Below are positions 45,755 to 54,371 of a stretch of DNA of 64,000 bases, piece by piece. The DNA is taken from the NCBI GenBank assembly GCA_038205755.1, contig JBBRBN010000006.1:1-64000 (forward strand), in the 5' to 3' direction. The translations under genes and the position numbers were made by a program. Under the pieces are notes generated by a model that saw only the letters and a program-made list of their open reading frames with translations, searched no databases and was not told where the DNA came from. The stretch comes from JANNWF01 sp038205755. GTDB taxonomy: Bacteria > Pseudomonadota > Gammaproteobacteria > Xanthomonadales > Xanthomonadaceae. Every line of letters begins with the position of its first letter. The stretch's first letter is position 1.

Positions 45755-46282
45755 TCAGTCGAGCGCATCAAGAATCGCGTCCATCTTCGCGGCGTCCAAA
45801 TTTTCGTGATAGTGGCCGTCAACCACCATCATCGGGGCACCACAGCAGGCCGCCAGACACTCCTCTTCCCGCTTGAGGTAGATCCGGCCATCGGCGGTGC
45901 TCTCGCCCAGCCCGACGCCATAGCGCTTCTCGCAGTGCCGAACCAGATCCTCAGCACCGTTTAACCAGCAGGAAATGTTGGTGCAGATCGCGACGTTGTG
46001 TCGCCCGACCGGCGAAAGTTCGAACATCGAGTAGAACGTGGCAACCTCATAGGCCCAAACCGCCGGCAGACCGAGGTACTTGGCCACCGCGGCAATCAGC
46101 GCATCGGTGAGATGGCCGCCGTTCTGCTGCTGTGCGGCAAACAGCGCCTGGATCAGCGCCGAGCGCTTGCGGTCGGGCGGAAACTTGCCCAGCCAGTGAT
46201 CAATATGGGTGCGGGTTGCATCGCTCAGCGCCAGCGCCGGATCGATGTCCTTGACCGCTTCGAAGTTGCCGGTGGCTTTCAT
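45755..46282 (-). CDS. nuoE: NADH-quinone oxidoreductase subunit E (175 aa)
   Basis: Thioredoxin-like 2Fe-2S subunit (cluster N1a) paired with NuoF. Cluster ligands are in CTNISCWLNGAEDL and ECLAACCGAPMM. I start at 46282 (MKATGNFEAVKD); no good ribosome-binding site precedes it because a heptamer array begins only about 11 bases upstream. Confidence 0.94.
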   Translation of the reverse strand: MKATGNFEAVKDIDPALALSDATRTHIDHWLGKFPPDRKRSALIQALFAAQQQNGGHLTDALIAAVAKYLGLPAVWAYEVATFYSMFELSPVGRHNVAICTNISCWLNGAEDLVRHCEKRYGVGLGESTADGRIYLKREEECLAACCGAPMMVVDGHYHENLDAAKMDAILDALD

Positions 46283-46292
46283 GAGTAGTGCG

Positions 46293-46461
46293 GCCGGGAT
46301 TCGGGACAAAGGAGCCGGGAGCCGGGATTCGGGACTCGGGACTCGGCCGATAGCAGCGGAGCGGGCGCCGGGTCTCGCGAAACACAGCGATGCGCTGCGA
46401 GCGGAAAAATCACGCTGATCGCGACTCTTTCGAGTCCCGCGTCCCGCGTCCCGGGTCCCGG
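46293..46461. repeat. Inverted heptamer arrays in the nuoD-nuoE spacer
   Basis: Left array (46293-46347, ccgggattcgggac and gggactcgggactcgg units) and right array (46431-46461, cgagtcccgcgtcccgcgtc units) are in opposite orientation around an 84-bp core. Same architecture as the nuoF-nuoG spacer. Confidence 0.78.
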
Positions 46462-46463
46462 CC

Positions 46464-47717
46464 TCATCGATCAATCTCCCCAAACACCACGTCATACGTA
46501 CCAATCATTGCCACCACGTCCGGCAGCATGTGGCCGCGCACCACCGTGTCCATCGACGAAAGATGGGCGAATCCAGGCGCCCGCAGCTTCAGCCGGAACG
46601 GCTTGTTGGCGCCGTCGGAAATCAGATAGGCGGCGAACTCACCCTTGGGCGCCTCGACCGCGGCGTAGGCCTCGCCGACCGGCACGCAGTAGCCTTCGGT
46701 GAACAGCTTGAAGTGGTGGATCAGCGCTTCCATGTCGTCCTTCATCTCCTCGCGGGAGGGCGGGACGACCTTGAAGTTCTTCGGCATCACCGGGCCCGGA
46801 TTGGCGCGCAGCCAATCGATGCACTGCTTGACGATACGGGTGGACTGCCGCATCTCTTCGACGCGAACCAGGTAGCGGTCGTAGCAGTCGCCGTTGACGC
46901 CGATCGGAATGTCGAAGTCGACCTCGGCGTACTTTGCGTAGGGCTGCTTCTTGCGCAGGTCCCAGGCCACGCCGGAACCGCGCAGCATGGGGCCACTCAT
47001 GCCCCAGGCCTGCGCCAGTTCGGGCGAAATGACGCCAATTCCGACCGTGCGCTGCTTCCAGATCCGGTTGTCGGTGAGCAGGGTTTCGTACTCGTCGACG
47101 CGGGCCGGGAAGTCGCGGCAGAATGAATCGAGAAAATCCAGCATTGAGCCGTCACGGTCACGATTCAGGCGCTTGAGGTCCGCGCCCTTGTGCCACGGCG
47201 ACTCTTGGTACTTCGGCATCCGATCCGGCAGGTCGCGGTAGACGCCACCTGGTCGGTAGTAGGTCGCGTGCAGGCGCGCGCCGGAGACGGCTTCATAGCA
47301 GTCCATCAGCTCTTCGCGCTCGCGGAACGCATACAGGAACAGCGCCATGGCGCCGAGGTCCAGACCGTTCGAGCCGAGCCACATCAAGTGGTTGAGGATG
47401 CGAGTGACCTCGTCAAACAGCGTGCGGATCCACTGCGCACGCTCCGGCACCTCAAGCCCCAGCAACTGTTCGATGGCGCGCACGTAGGCGTGCTCATTGC
47501 ACATCATCGAAACGTAGTCCAAGCGGTCCATGTAGCCGATCGACTGGTTGTAGGGCTTGGACTCGGCGAGCTTCTCGGTGCCGCGATGGAGCAGACCGAT
47601 GTGCGGGTCGGCGCGCAGAACTACTTCGCCCTCCATCTCCAGCACCAGGCGCAGAACGCCGTGGGCGGCGGGATGCTGCGGGCCAAAATTGAGCGTGTAG
47701 CTACGGATCTCGGCCAT
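46464..47717 (-). CDS. nuoD: NADH-quinone oxidoreductase subunit D (417 aa)
   Basis: 49-kDa subunit that lines the quinone site. FGPQHPAAHGVLRLVLEMEG holds the conserved His of the quinone head-group pocket; HIGLLHRGTEKLAE and the C-terminal DVVFGEIDR are canonical. It starts at 47717, sharing one base with the nuoC stop (TGATG). Separate from nuoC, unlike the E. coli fusion. Confidence 0.97.
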   Translation of the reverse strand: MAEIRSYTLNFGPQHPAAHGVLRLVLEMEGEVVLRADPHIGLLHRGTEKLAESKPYNQSIGYMDRLDYVSMMCNEHAYVRAIEQLLGLEVPERAQWIRTLFDEVTRILNHLMWLGSNGLDLGAMALFLYAFREREELMDCYEAVSGARLHATYYRPGGVYRDLPDRMPKYQESPWHKGADLKRLNRDRDGSMLDFLDSFCRDFPARVDEYETLLTDNRIWKQRTVGIGVISPELAQAWGMSGPMLRGSGVAWDLRKKQPYAKYAEVDFDIPIGVNGDCYDRYLVRVEEMRQSTRIVKQCIDWLRANPGPVMPKNFKVVPPSREEMKDDMEALIHHFKLFTEGYCVPVGEAYAAVEAPKGEFAAYLISDGANKPFRLKLRAPGFAHLSSMDTVVRGHMLPDVVAMIGTYDVVFGEIDR

Positions 47718-48433
47718 CAGCTGCGTTCCTGCTCGGAGCGGGCCTGGGCGTAGCGGGAATCGTCGCGCACCACCCGCGGCACCAGCACGCGCGGCTCGAT
47801 GCTGACCGGCTCGTAGACCACCCGCCCCTTCTCGACGTCGTATCGGACCTCGACGTTGCCAATCAGGGGGAAATCCTTGCGGAACGGATGACCGACAAAT
47901 CCATAGTCGGTGAGCAGGCGACGCAAATCCGGATGACCCTCGAAAACGATACCAAACAGGTCGAACGCTTCGCGCTCGAACCAGTTCACGCCAGGCCACA
48001 CCTCGCACAACGACGCGATGATCGGCAGGTTGTCGTCGGCACAAAACGTGCGGACCCGCAGACGTCGATTGAAGCGGATGGACAGCAGATGGATGACTAC
48101 CGCGAAGCGCCGCTCCTGCCTGCCGGGGTGCGGACGATGCGCCCAGTCGAAGCGCCCGGATCCCTCACCCTCGACGCCGCGCGAAAAGCCCTCTGACGAG
48201 ATGTTCGTGGTGTCCCATTCGACGTCGCCGAAGCTCAGATAATCCACTCCGCTCAGGTCCATGCAGGACGTGAAGCTGAACTCGGGATCGTCGCGCAGGA
48301 TTCGAGCCACTTCGATCCAGTGCTCTGGCCTCACTTCTGCGGTCAGCTCTCCGTGGGCGTCGACCAACGCAACCAGCTTGGAGTCAAGGCGGGCGCGCAG
48401 GCGCTCGGGAAACGTTTGGGCGTGCTCAGCCAT
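47717..48433 (-). CDS. nuoC: NADH-quinone oxidoreductase subunit C (238 aa)
   Basis: 30-kDa peripheral subunit bridging NuoD and NuoB. Motifs VWPGVNWFEREAFDLFGI and FVGHPFRKDFPLIG are typical. The C-terminus is somewhat extended with RVLVPRVVRDDSRYAQ. Coupled to nuoD. Confidence 0.96.
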   Translation of the reverse strand: MAEHAQTFPERLRARLDSKLVALVDAHGELTAEVRPEHWIEVARILRDDPEFSFTSCMDLSGVDYLSFGDVEWDTTNISSEGFSRGVEGEGSGRFDWAHRPHPGRQERRFAVVIHLLSIRFNRRLRVRTFCADDNLPIIASLCEVWPGVNWFEREAFDLFGIVFEGHPDLRRLLTDYGFVGHPFRKDFPLIGNVEVRYDVEKGRVVYEPVSIEPRVLVPRVVRDDSRYAQARSEQERS

Positions 48434-48451
48434 GGATAGTCGATACCGTGC

Positions 48452-48994
48452 TCAGCGGGCGATGGTGTTGGTTCGGCGGATCTTCTTCTGCAGCTGCAGG
48501 ATGCCGTGAATCAGCGCCTCGGCGGTCGGCGGGCAGCCCGGCACGTAGATATCGACCGGCACCACACGGTCACAGCCGCGAACAACGGCGTAAGAATAGT
48601 GATAGTAGCCGCCGCCATTGGCGCAGCTGCCCATCGAGATTACCCATTTGGGATCGGGCATCTGGTCGTAGACCTTGCGCAGCGCCGGCGCCATCTTGTT
48701 GACCAAGGTGCCGGCGACAATCATGACATCGGATTGCCGAGGGCTGGGGCGGAAGACCACACCATAGCGGTCAAGATCGAGCCGCGACGAACCGGCGTGC
48801 ATCATCTCCACCGCACAGCAGGCGAGCCCGAAGGTCATCGGCCACATGGAGCCGGTGCGAGCCCAATTGACCAGCGTGTCGACTGACGTGGTGACAAATC
48901 CGCGCTCGAGCAGCGGATTGTCCGCGTTCGGCCGCAGGATATCGTCGACGCGGTCGACCGGGTCCGGGTTATGGAAAAAGTTCGAGATGGCCAT
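48452..48994 (-). CDS. nuoB: NADH-quinone oxidoreductase subunit B (180 aa)
   Basis: Carries terminal cluster N2, which passes electrons to quinone. Ligands are the tandem Cys59-Cys60 in FGLACCAVEMM, one Cys in ISMGSCANGGG and one in YVPGCPPTAEAL. Starts three bases after the nuoA stop. Confidence 0.97.
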   Translation of the reverse strand: MAISNFFHNPDPVDRVDDILRPNADNPLLERGFVTTSVDTLVNWARTGSMWPMTFGLACCAVEMMHAGSSRLDLDRYGVVFRPSPRQSDVMIVAGTLVNKMAPALRKVYDQMPDPKWVISMGSCANGGGYYHYSYAVVRGCDRVVPVDIYVPGCPPTAEALIHGILQLQKKIRRTNTIAR

Positions 48995-48997
48995 GGC

Positions 48998-49354
48998 TCA
49001 TTCCCAATCCAGCGCGCCCTTCTTCCATTCATACACAAAGCCGATGACCAGAATGCCAAGGAACATCGCCATCGCCAGCAGCGCACTCATGCCGATCTCC
49101 TTGAAGACCACCGCCCAGGGAAACAGGAAGGCGATCTCAAGGTCGAAAATGATGAACAGGATCGCCACCAGGTAGTAGCGGACGTCGAACTTCATTCGGG
49201 CGTCTTCGAACGCCTCGAATCCGCACTCGTAGGGCGAAAGCTTCTCGGCGTCAGGCCGACGCGGGCCGAGGGCCCAGCCGACCAGCAGAAGTACAACCCC
49301 GATTGCCGCAGCGACGACGAGAAACAGGAGCGCTGGTAAGTATTCCGCCAACAC
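48998..49354 (-). CDS. nuoA: NADH-quinone oxidoreductase subunit A (118 aa)
   Basis: First gene of the operon; three-helix membrane subunit. The conserved loop LSPYECGFEAFEDARMKFDV, with its redox-sensitive Cys, is intact. Start is GTG at 49354 with GGAGG nine bases upstream. The tRNA-Leu gene ends 71 bp upstream, so the nuo promoter must lie in this gap or at or before the tRNA. Confidence 0.95.
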   Translation of the reverse strand: MLAEYLPALLFLVVAAAIGVVLLLVGWALGPRRPDAEKLSPYECGFEAFEDARMKFDVRYYLVAILFIIFDLEIAFLFPWAVVFKEIGMSALLAMAMFLGILVIGFVYEWKKGALDWE

Positions 49355-49424
49355 GTTTCCATTCCTCCGCGCCCGTCGCGGCGCATGCTCGCCTGCCTGG
49401 AGATACAGGCAGGCCTTACACATT

Positions 49425-49509
49425 TGGTGCCCAGAGCGGGACTCGAACCCGCACAGCTTGCGCCACTACCCCCTCAAGATAGCGTGTCTACCAATTCCAC
49501 CACCTGGGC
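49425..49509 (-). tRNA. tRNA-Leu (GAG)
   Basis: An 85-nt cloverleaf including the encoded CCA. The acceptor stem is gcccagg/ctctgggc-type and the D-arm region is aattggtagac. The anticodon stem CTATC/GGTAG encloses TTGAGGG with anticodon GAG. The variable arm is long (class II), and the T-arm is gcgggttcgagtcccgc. It sits between secG and nuoA. Confidence 0.96.
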
Positions 49510-49580
49510 AAGGGAACCGCAGCGTGCAAACTGGCTGCGGCAGAACTGCAATTGTAACAGGGCAGTTGCATGCCCGGCGA

Positions 49581-50021
49581 TCATCCCCTCGGCGGAACCT
49601 CCGGCTCCACCGATTCGACCGCGGGCTCCGCAGTCGGCATCGCGCTCGGCGCAGCCGACTCTGTCGGCGGCGTTGACGGCACCTCTGAACCTGCTGGCGG
49701 CGCCACCGACTCAGCGGCAGGCACTTCGGACGGAGCAGCCAGTCCGCCCATCACGCCGAGGTCATCGGACGATGGACCGGCGTTCGACATGCGGCTGGCG
49801 TACATCGCCATACCGAGGCTCAGCACAAAGAACAGCGTCGCCAGTACGGCGGTCGATTTGGAAAGAAAATTGGCCGATCCGCGGGCGCCAAATACCGTGG
49901 CGGAAGCACCGCCACCGAATCCGGAACCAGCGGCTGCACCCGCGCCGCGCTGGAGCAGAATGAGTACGATCATCGCGATTGCGATCAGGACGTGGAGAAC
50001 ATTTGCAATTGTCAGGAACAT
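49581..50021 (-). CDS. secG: Preprotein translocase subunit SecG (146 aa)
   Basis: Auxiliary SecYEG subunit with two membrane helices (about 4-22 and 55-75). The loop QRGAGAAAGSGFGGGASATVFGARGSANFL is canonical in content. The C-terminal 60 residues are Pro/Ala/Glu-rich and longer than in E. coli (110 aa total). Follows tpiA by nine bases. Confidence 0.94.
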   Translation of the reverse strand: MFLTIANVLHVLIAIAMIVLILLQRGAGAAAGSGFGGGASATVFGARGSANFLSKSTAVLATLFFVLSLGMAMYASRMSNAGPSSDDLGVMGGLAAPSEVPAAESVAPPAGSEVPSTPPTESAAPSAMPTAEPAVESVEPEVPPRG

Positions 50022-50030
50022 GGCATCAGC

Positions 50031-50783
50031 TCAGGCCGCAGCCGCATGGACTATGGCCAGAAAATCGGAGGCGACGAGCGAGGCGCCCCCTATCAACCCG
50101 CCATCGACGTCCGGCTGGGAGAACAGGGTGGCCGCGTTCGCGGGCTTTACGCTGCCGCCGTAGAGGACCGGCAGCGAGCTTGCCAGTCTAGCATTCCATG
50201 ACGTCACTTCGCTACGGATGAACGAATGCACCTCCTGCACCTGCTCGGGCGTGGCGGTTCGACCGGTGCCAATAGCCCACACCGGCTCGTACGCGATTAC
50301 CGCCGAATCGAGCACATCCGGGCCACCCAAGCGTCGCAGCGGCTCCAGCTGACGCTGCAGGGCGTACTCGGTCTGTCCCGCCTCTCTTTGCTGCAGCGAC
50401 TCGCCAACACACAAGACCGGCACCAGGCCCGCCCGCCGCGCGGCCAGAAATTTCTCGGCGACCTGATCGACTGACTCCTGGTGATATTGGCGACGCTCGG
50501 AATGCCCGACCAAACCGTAGCGGCAGCCCGCATCGACCAGCATCCTGCCCGACACCTCGCCGGTGAAGGCCCCCTCGTCGCGCGCACTTACGTCTTGCGA
50601 ACCAAACTGGATGCCGGTCGAGGCGTACCGCGACGCCAACTCCGCGAGGTACACCGCCGGCGGAAAAATTGCCACGTCCACCGCCGGCGGTTTGGCAGTG
50701 GCGGCAATTGCATCGAGCAACGCCATTGCGAATCGCCGATCACCGTGCATCTTCCAGTTGCCTGCCACGAGCTTGCGCCGCAT
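50031..50783 (-). CDS. tpiA: Triosephosphate isomerase (250 aa)
   Basis: Glycolytic interconversion of dihydroxyacetone phosphate and glyceraldehyde 3-phosphate. Active-site lysine in AGNWKMHG, His in VGHSERRQYH, Glu in VIAYEPVWAIGTGRTA, and the phosphate loop LPVLYGGSVKPANA. Start at 50783 gives the family length of 250; the frame extends upstream without homology. Confidence 0.97.
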   Translation of the reverse strand: MRRKLVAGNWKMHGDRRFAMALLDAIAATAKPPAVDVAIFPPAVYLAELASRYASTGIQFGSQDVSARDEGAFTGEVSGRMLVDAGCRYGLVGHSERRQYHQESVDQVAEKFLAARRAGLVPVLCVGESLQQREAGQTEYALQRQLEPLRRLGGPDVLDSAVIAYEPVWAIGTGRTATPEQVQEVHSFIRSEVTSWNARLASSLPVLYGGSVKPANAATLFSQPDVDGGLIGGASLVASDFLAIVHAAAA

Positions 50784-50863
50784 GCCTGAATCCCCTGCGT
50801 AATGAAACATTGGGCCGCTGTGCGCCACCTTGTCGGGCGCCTGCCGCTCAGAAGACGGCGGCA

Positions 50864-51303
50864 TCAACGGTGGAGAATATCCCGGCGCATCGGCGCAAGT
50901 CTGGCAAGCAGGCGATTCTGGACCGTGATCGGAACGTTCTGATCCTCCATTGCCTGCTGCAGATATTCAATCAGCGCATTGAACGCGGCCTCGTCCACGT
51001 TCATACCAACGTGCGCTTCATCCATCGCCAGCCCGGTGTACGTGCACGGTCCGCCGGCCTCGACGCAGATCTGCTCGACCAGCCGATCGCGCAGATTGAC
51101 GATATCGGTTTGGGCGAAGTGATGGGCAATGCGCGGATTGTCGACCAGTCGAAACAACAGCCCTTCGACGATCACGGTGACGCCCGCCTGCTCACCCAGA
51201 TCCGGGTACAGGCCATCTGCGCGCGGCGCGGCGCGCCGGCGCAGCCCGCAAGCAGGACCAGCACTATCCAGCCAATGGCCCGCGTTTGGAGGCGTCTCAG
51301 CAT
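50864..51303 (-). pseudogene. Group 1 truncated haemoglobin with lipoprotein leader, frameshifted
   Basis: The globin part (DGLYPDLGEQAGVTVIVEGL onward to 50864) has the 2/2 globin signature with proximal-site context LVEQICVEAGGPCTYTG and MDEAHVGMNVDEAAFN. Upstream, an ATG at 51303 opens a lipoprotein signal ending LVLLAGCAGAP, but in a different frame. The frame change falls in a GC-rich stretch around 51208-51238; one missing base there restores a single 147-residue lipoprotein, a common form in Xanthomonadaceae. It is either a real frameshift or a sequencing error. The globin frame alone could start at GTG 51175. Confidence 0.75.
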
Positions 51304-51416
51304 CGCGTCAGCGGGTGCCAACGTAGAAAACGATCAGCACGCAACCCCACCCTTTGGTGCGATGGCTGCCCGGTCAGCGGTGGCGGCAGGCGGCAAACGC
51401 GCCGTCGCGGACGTCG

Positions 51417-51761
51417 TCAATGGCATTGTTCCGCAGGCCTTTCGCACCCAATGGCACTCCGTCGATAGTCGGTCCTGGCAGCCTGTCGGACTTGGCCCGC
51501 AGGCAGATTCAGCTCGAGCAGTCCCGCGGCATCGCTCACGGCACTGAAAGGGGTGTCCAGAACAACGCCGCTGCCAGCGCGCGTCGCCACAGCTGCCTGT
51601 GCGCAATGCAGGCAGACCACCGCGTGCTGGACCGGCGCCGCACTGTCATCCACCCGCACGGTCAACGTAGCGGCCACCAAGGAGGTCGGAGCGGCGGCAG
51701 CAACCGCCAGCTTCAGACCGGTCAGGCGCGGCGCCAAACTGCGTCGTTGACGGCTGGGCAC
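51417..51761 (-). pseudogene. Truncated exported protein with Ig-like/cupredoxin-adjacent fold
   Basis: From a GTG at 51761 the frame reads a basic start and hydrophobic signal (LAVAAAAPTSLVAATL), then TVRVDDSAAPVQHAVVCLHC and DTPFSAVSDAAGLLELNLPAG, resembling methylamine-utilisation-type/plastocyanin-like secreted proteins. The homologous part stops at LPAGQ. There the sequence enters a 16-bp motif shared with the end of the 923-1402 palindrome, and the remaining 20 or so codons are unrelated. The family call is tentative. Confidence 0.45.
51478..51493. repeat. 16-bp terminal motif shared with the 923-1402 palindrome
   Basis: gcagcctgtcggactt is identical to 923-938 and similar to the reverse complement of 1387-1402. 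It marks where the adjacent exported protein is cut off. It may be the scar of an insertion element end. Confidence 0.5.
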
Positions 51762-51850
51762 GGCAGTGCCGATCACGGCATCATGCGGCGGGTGTCCGGC
51801 GGCAACGAACGGATTCAGCACTCTTTTCCAATGCCACTTTGGAGTATGCA

Positions 51851-52654
51851 ATGTCAGCATCGTCAGCCTCAGGTCACGCGTTGATAACGGGCGCATCCGC
51901 CGGCATCGGTGCCGCAATTGCACGAGAGTACGCCCGGCGCGGCCGCTCGCTGGTGCTCACGGCGCGGCGCGTCGACCGGTTGGAAGCGCTCGCCGCGGAG
52001 TTGCGCAAACAGGTCGACTGCGTGGTGCTGCCAGCGGATCTCGAGGACACCGATGCACCCCTGCAGCTTTCGGACTTGCTTCGAAAGCGCGGCATCGAAA
52101 TCGGCATCCTGGTCAACAATGCAGGCTATGGCGTGCCGGGCGCCTATCTCACACCCAGCTGGGCGCAGCATCAACGGTTTCTGCAGATCATGGTGACCGC
52201 AGTGTGTGACCTGGCCTACCGACTGCTGCCCGCCATGCAGGGACGCGGACATGGCGGCATCCTCAACGTTGCTTCGCTGGCTGGCCACGTCCCGGGTTCG
52301 GCCGGCCACACGCTATACGCAGCATCCAAGGCCTTCATGATCAAGTTCTCCGAGTCATTGGCGCTGGAAAACGCCGCTGCCGGCGTGCAGGTGTGTGCCC
52401 TTTGCCCAGGCTTCACCTACAGCGAGTTCCACGACGTCACCGGAACACGGCAACAGATGGGCAAGCTGCCAGCGTGGATGTGGATGGATGCCGACGAGGT
52501 GGCGCGTCAGGGCATCCAGGCGCTGGAGCGCGGCGACGTGGTGTACGTGCCAGGCCGGGTGAACCGCGCGATCAAGACGTTCACCCAACTGCTGCCGGAT
52601 CGCCTGGCCCTGGCGATGGTGCAGCGCCGTTCAAAGGATTTCAGGAAGTTGTGA
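51851..52654 (+). CDS. Short-chain dehydrogenase/reductase (267 aa)
   Basis: Classical SDR. The cofactor loop is ALITGASAGIGAAIA (about 10-24); Arg residues after the second strand (TARRVDRLEAL) suggest NADP(H). NNAGYG, the Ser in LNVASLAGHVPG and the catalytic YAASK are present. Start at 51851 has GGAG seven bases upstream. The substrate is unknown. Confidence 0.92.
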   Translation: MSASSASGHALITGASAGIGAAIAREYARRGRSLVLTARRVDRLEALAAELRKQVDCVVLPADLEDTDAPLQLSDLLRKRGIEIGILVNNAGYGVPGAYLTPSWAQHQRFLQIMVTAVCDLAYRLLPAMQGRGHGGILNVASLAGHVPGSAGHTLYAASKAFMIKFSESLALENAAAGVQVCALCPGFTYSEFHDVTGTRQQMGKLPAWMWMDADEVARQGIQALERGDVVYVPGRVNRAIKTFTQLLPDRLALAMVQRRSKDFRKL

Positions 52655-52730
52655 GGGTGGAGCTGGGGGCTGGGGGCCGGGGATTTGGGAGGAGCGAGGA
52701 TCTTGGTCGGCGCGAAAATCCCCCATGAGC

Positions 52731-53165
52731 GCAGCCGAGCAAGCTCGGCTCTACGGGGGCGCCGCGAGGTGCGCGGGCAATCGGAGCGCGCAAGGCGCCC
52801 GTAGAGCGGAGCTTGCTCCGCTGCACGTAAAGCGGAGCTTGCTCCGCTGCACGTAGAGCGGAGCTTGCTCCGCTGCAGCGTGGGTCAGTGCGAACAGGCT
52901 GAGTTTGACCAACACCCCGCAAGGGCGCAGCCGAGCAAGCTCGGCTCTACGGGGGCGTCGCGAGGTGCGTAGGCAATCGGAACGCGCGAGGTGCGTAGGC
53001 AATCGGAACGCGCGCGATACGCGGGCAAACGGAACGCGTGAGGTGCACGTAGAGCGGAGCAAGCTCCGCTGCAGCGTGGGTCAGTGCGAACAGGCTGAGT
53101 TTGATCAACACCCCGCAAGGGCGCAGCCGAGCAAGCTCGGCTCTACGGGGGCGTCGCGAGGTGCG
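52731..53165. repeat. Cluster of seven GTAG-type REP palindromes with 97-bp duplication
   Basis: Palindromes of the form GTAGAGCGGAGCTTGCTCCG lie at 52801, 52827, 52853 and 53049 on the plus strand. Their minus-strand relatives, ending ctcggctctac, lie at 52731-52754, 52927-52950 and 53123-53146. The GTAG head plus GC stem matches the SMAG/GTAG class of REPs of Stenotrophomonas and relatives. A 97-bp block is duplicated at 52873-52969 and 53069-53165, and a 26-bp unit is repeated in tandem three times at 52961-53038 (third copy degenerate). No gene is visible. Confidence 0.85.
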
Positions 53166-53185
53166 CGGGCCTCAGAAGCGCTCTT

Positions 53186-53304
53186 CCTGAGTCCTGAGTC
53201 CTGAGTCCCGAGTCCTGAGTCCTGAGTCCCGAGTCCCGAGTCCTGAGTCCTGAGTCCCGAGACCCGAGTCCTGAGTCCTGAGTCCCGAGATCCGAGACCT
53301 GAGT
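53186..53304. repeat. Tandem heptamer array (gagtccc/gagtcct)
   Basis: About 17 near-perfect copies of a 7-bp unit. Degenerate units in the opposite sense (gctgggg, gccgggg, atttggg) lie at about 52665-52690, on the other side of the REP cluster. It ends 18 bp beyond the stop codon of the oxygenase gene. Confidence 0.88.
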
Positions 53305-53322
53305 CGCACATCTCAAATCGAA

Positions 53323-54258
53323 TCAAATCAGCTTGATCTCGCGCAGCCGCTCAAGCAGATACTCGTGCGAGGTGATCGCCTGCGGATAGCGGCTGGGCTG
53401 ATCTTCGCTGATACACGAAGGCAGCACGTCGATCAGAAAATCCGGATTGGGATGCAGGAAGTATGGCGTCGAGTAGCGCGGCTGACGCGCCGCCGCGCCC
53501 GGCGGGTTGGTCACCCGGTGGGTGGTCGAGGGATACACGTGATTGGTGAGTCGCTGCAGCATGTCGCCGATGTTGACCACGATGGTGTCGGCATCGGCCG
53601 TGAACGGCACCCAGTCGCCCTGCCGCGAACGCACTTCCAGACCGGCAGCACTGGCGCCAACCAGCAGTGTGATGAAGTTGATGTCCTCATGCGCGCCGGC
53701 ACGCACGTTGGGCACTTCCGGCGCAGTGATCGGCGGGTAGTGGATGGGCCGCAGGATCGAGTTGCCGAAGTTGGTCTTGTCAGCGAAGTACTGCTCCGGC
53801 AGGCCGATGTGCAGCGCCAACGCGCTCAGCACGCGCGAGCCGAGCGCGTCCAGCGCTTCGAACAGCCCATAGGCATGGTCGCGAAATTGCGGCACCTCAT
53901 CTGGCCACAGGTTGGGCGGCATCACCTCGGCGTACTTCGAGCCGGCGGGCAGTTCCCGGCCGACGTGCCAGAACTCCTTCAGGTCGGGATACTTCGAGTC
54001 CTTGGCGGTCTCCACGCCGAACGGCGTATAGCCGCGCGCCCCGCCGCTGCCGGCGACGTGATAGCGCCGCTTGCTGGCGTCGGGCAGGGCAAAGAACGCC
54101 TTGAAAACGTCATAGGCACCGTCGATCAGAGCCTGCGGGATGCCGTGGCCGCGGATTCCGCAAAAGCCCCACTCGCGATAGGCCGCGCCCAGCTCGGCGA
54201 CAAAGCTCCGGCGGTCAGTCTCGTAGCGGCGGATATCGAGAGTGGGAATCTGGGACAT
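53323..54258 (-). CDS. Isopenicillin N synthase-like 2-oxoglutarate/Fe(II) oxygenase (311 aa)
   Basis: Non-haem iron oxygenase. The N-terminal DIOX_N region is at about 5-120 (WGFCGIRGHGIP). Iron ligands are His190 and Asp192 (GAHEDINFITLL) and His247 (YPSTTHRV); the 2-oxoglutarate contact is Arg261-x-Ser263 (PRYSTPYF). Start at 54258. No neighbours suggest a beta-lactam pathway, so the substrate is open. Confidence 0.9.
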   Translation of the reverse strand: MSQIPTLDIRRYETDRRSFVAELGAAYREWGFCGIRGHGIPQALIDGAYDVFKAFFALPDASKRRYHVAGSGGARGYTPFGVETAKDSKYPDLKEFWHVGRELPAGSKYAEVMPPNLWPDEVPQFRDHAYGLFEALDALGSRVLSALALHIGLPEQYFADKTNFGNSILRPIHYPPITAPEVPNVRAGAHEDINFITLLVGASAAGLEVRSRQGDWVPFTADADTIVVNIGDMLQRLTNHVYPSTTHRVTNPPGAAARQPRYSTPYFLHPNPDFLIDVLPSCISEDQPSRYPQAITSHEYLLERLREIKLI

Positions 54259-54371
54259 GGGATGCGCCACCAATGACTGGAGTCTGCGGGTGATGGTATG
54301 CCCGAGCATGCCCGGGGTGGAATCGCAGCGTTTGCGTAGCGGCGCAATCGCCTGCGGTGAAGCGGGGACGC

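Noticed and set aside
52731..53165. REP cluster considered as a CRISPR or integron-like array
   Set aside because: Repeats are palindromic REPs in both orientations with irregular spacing; no integrase or cas gene.
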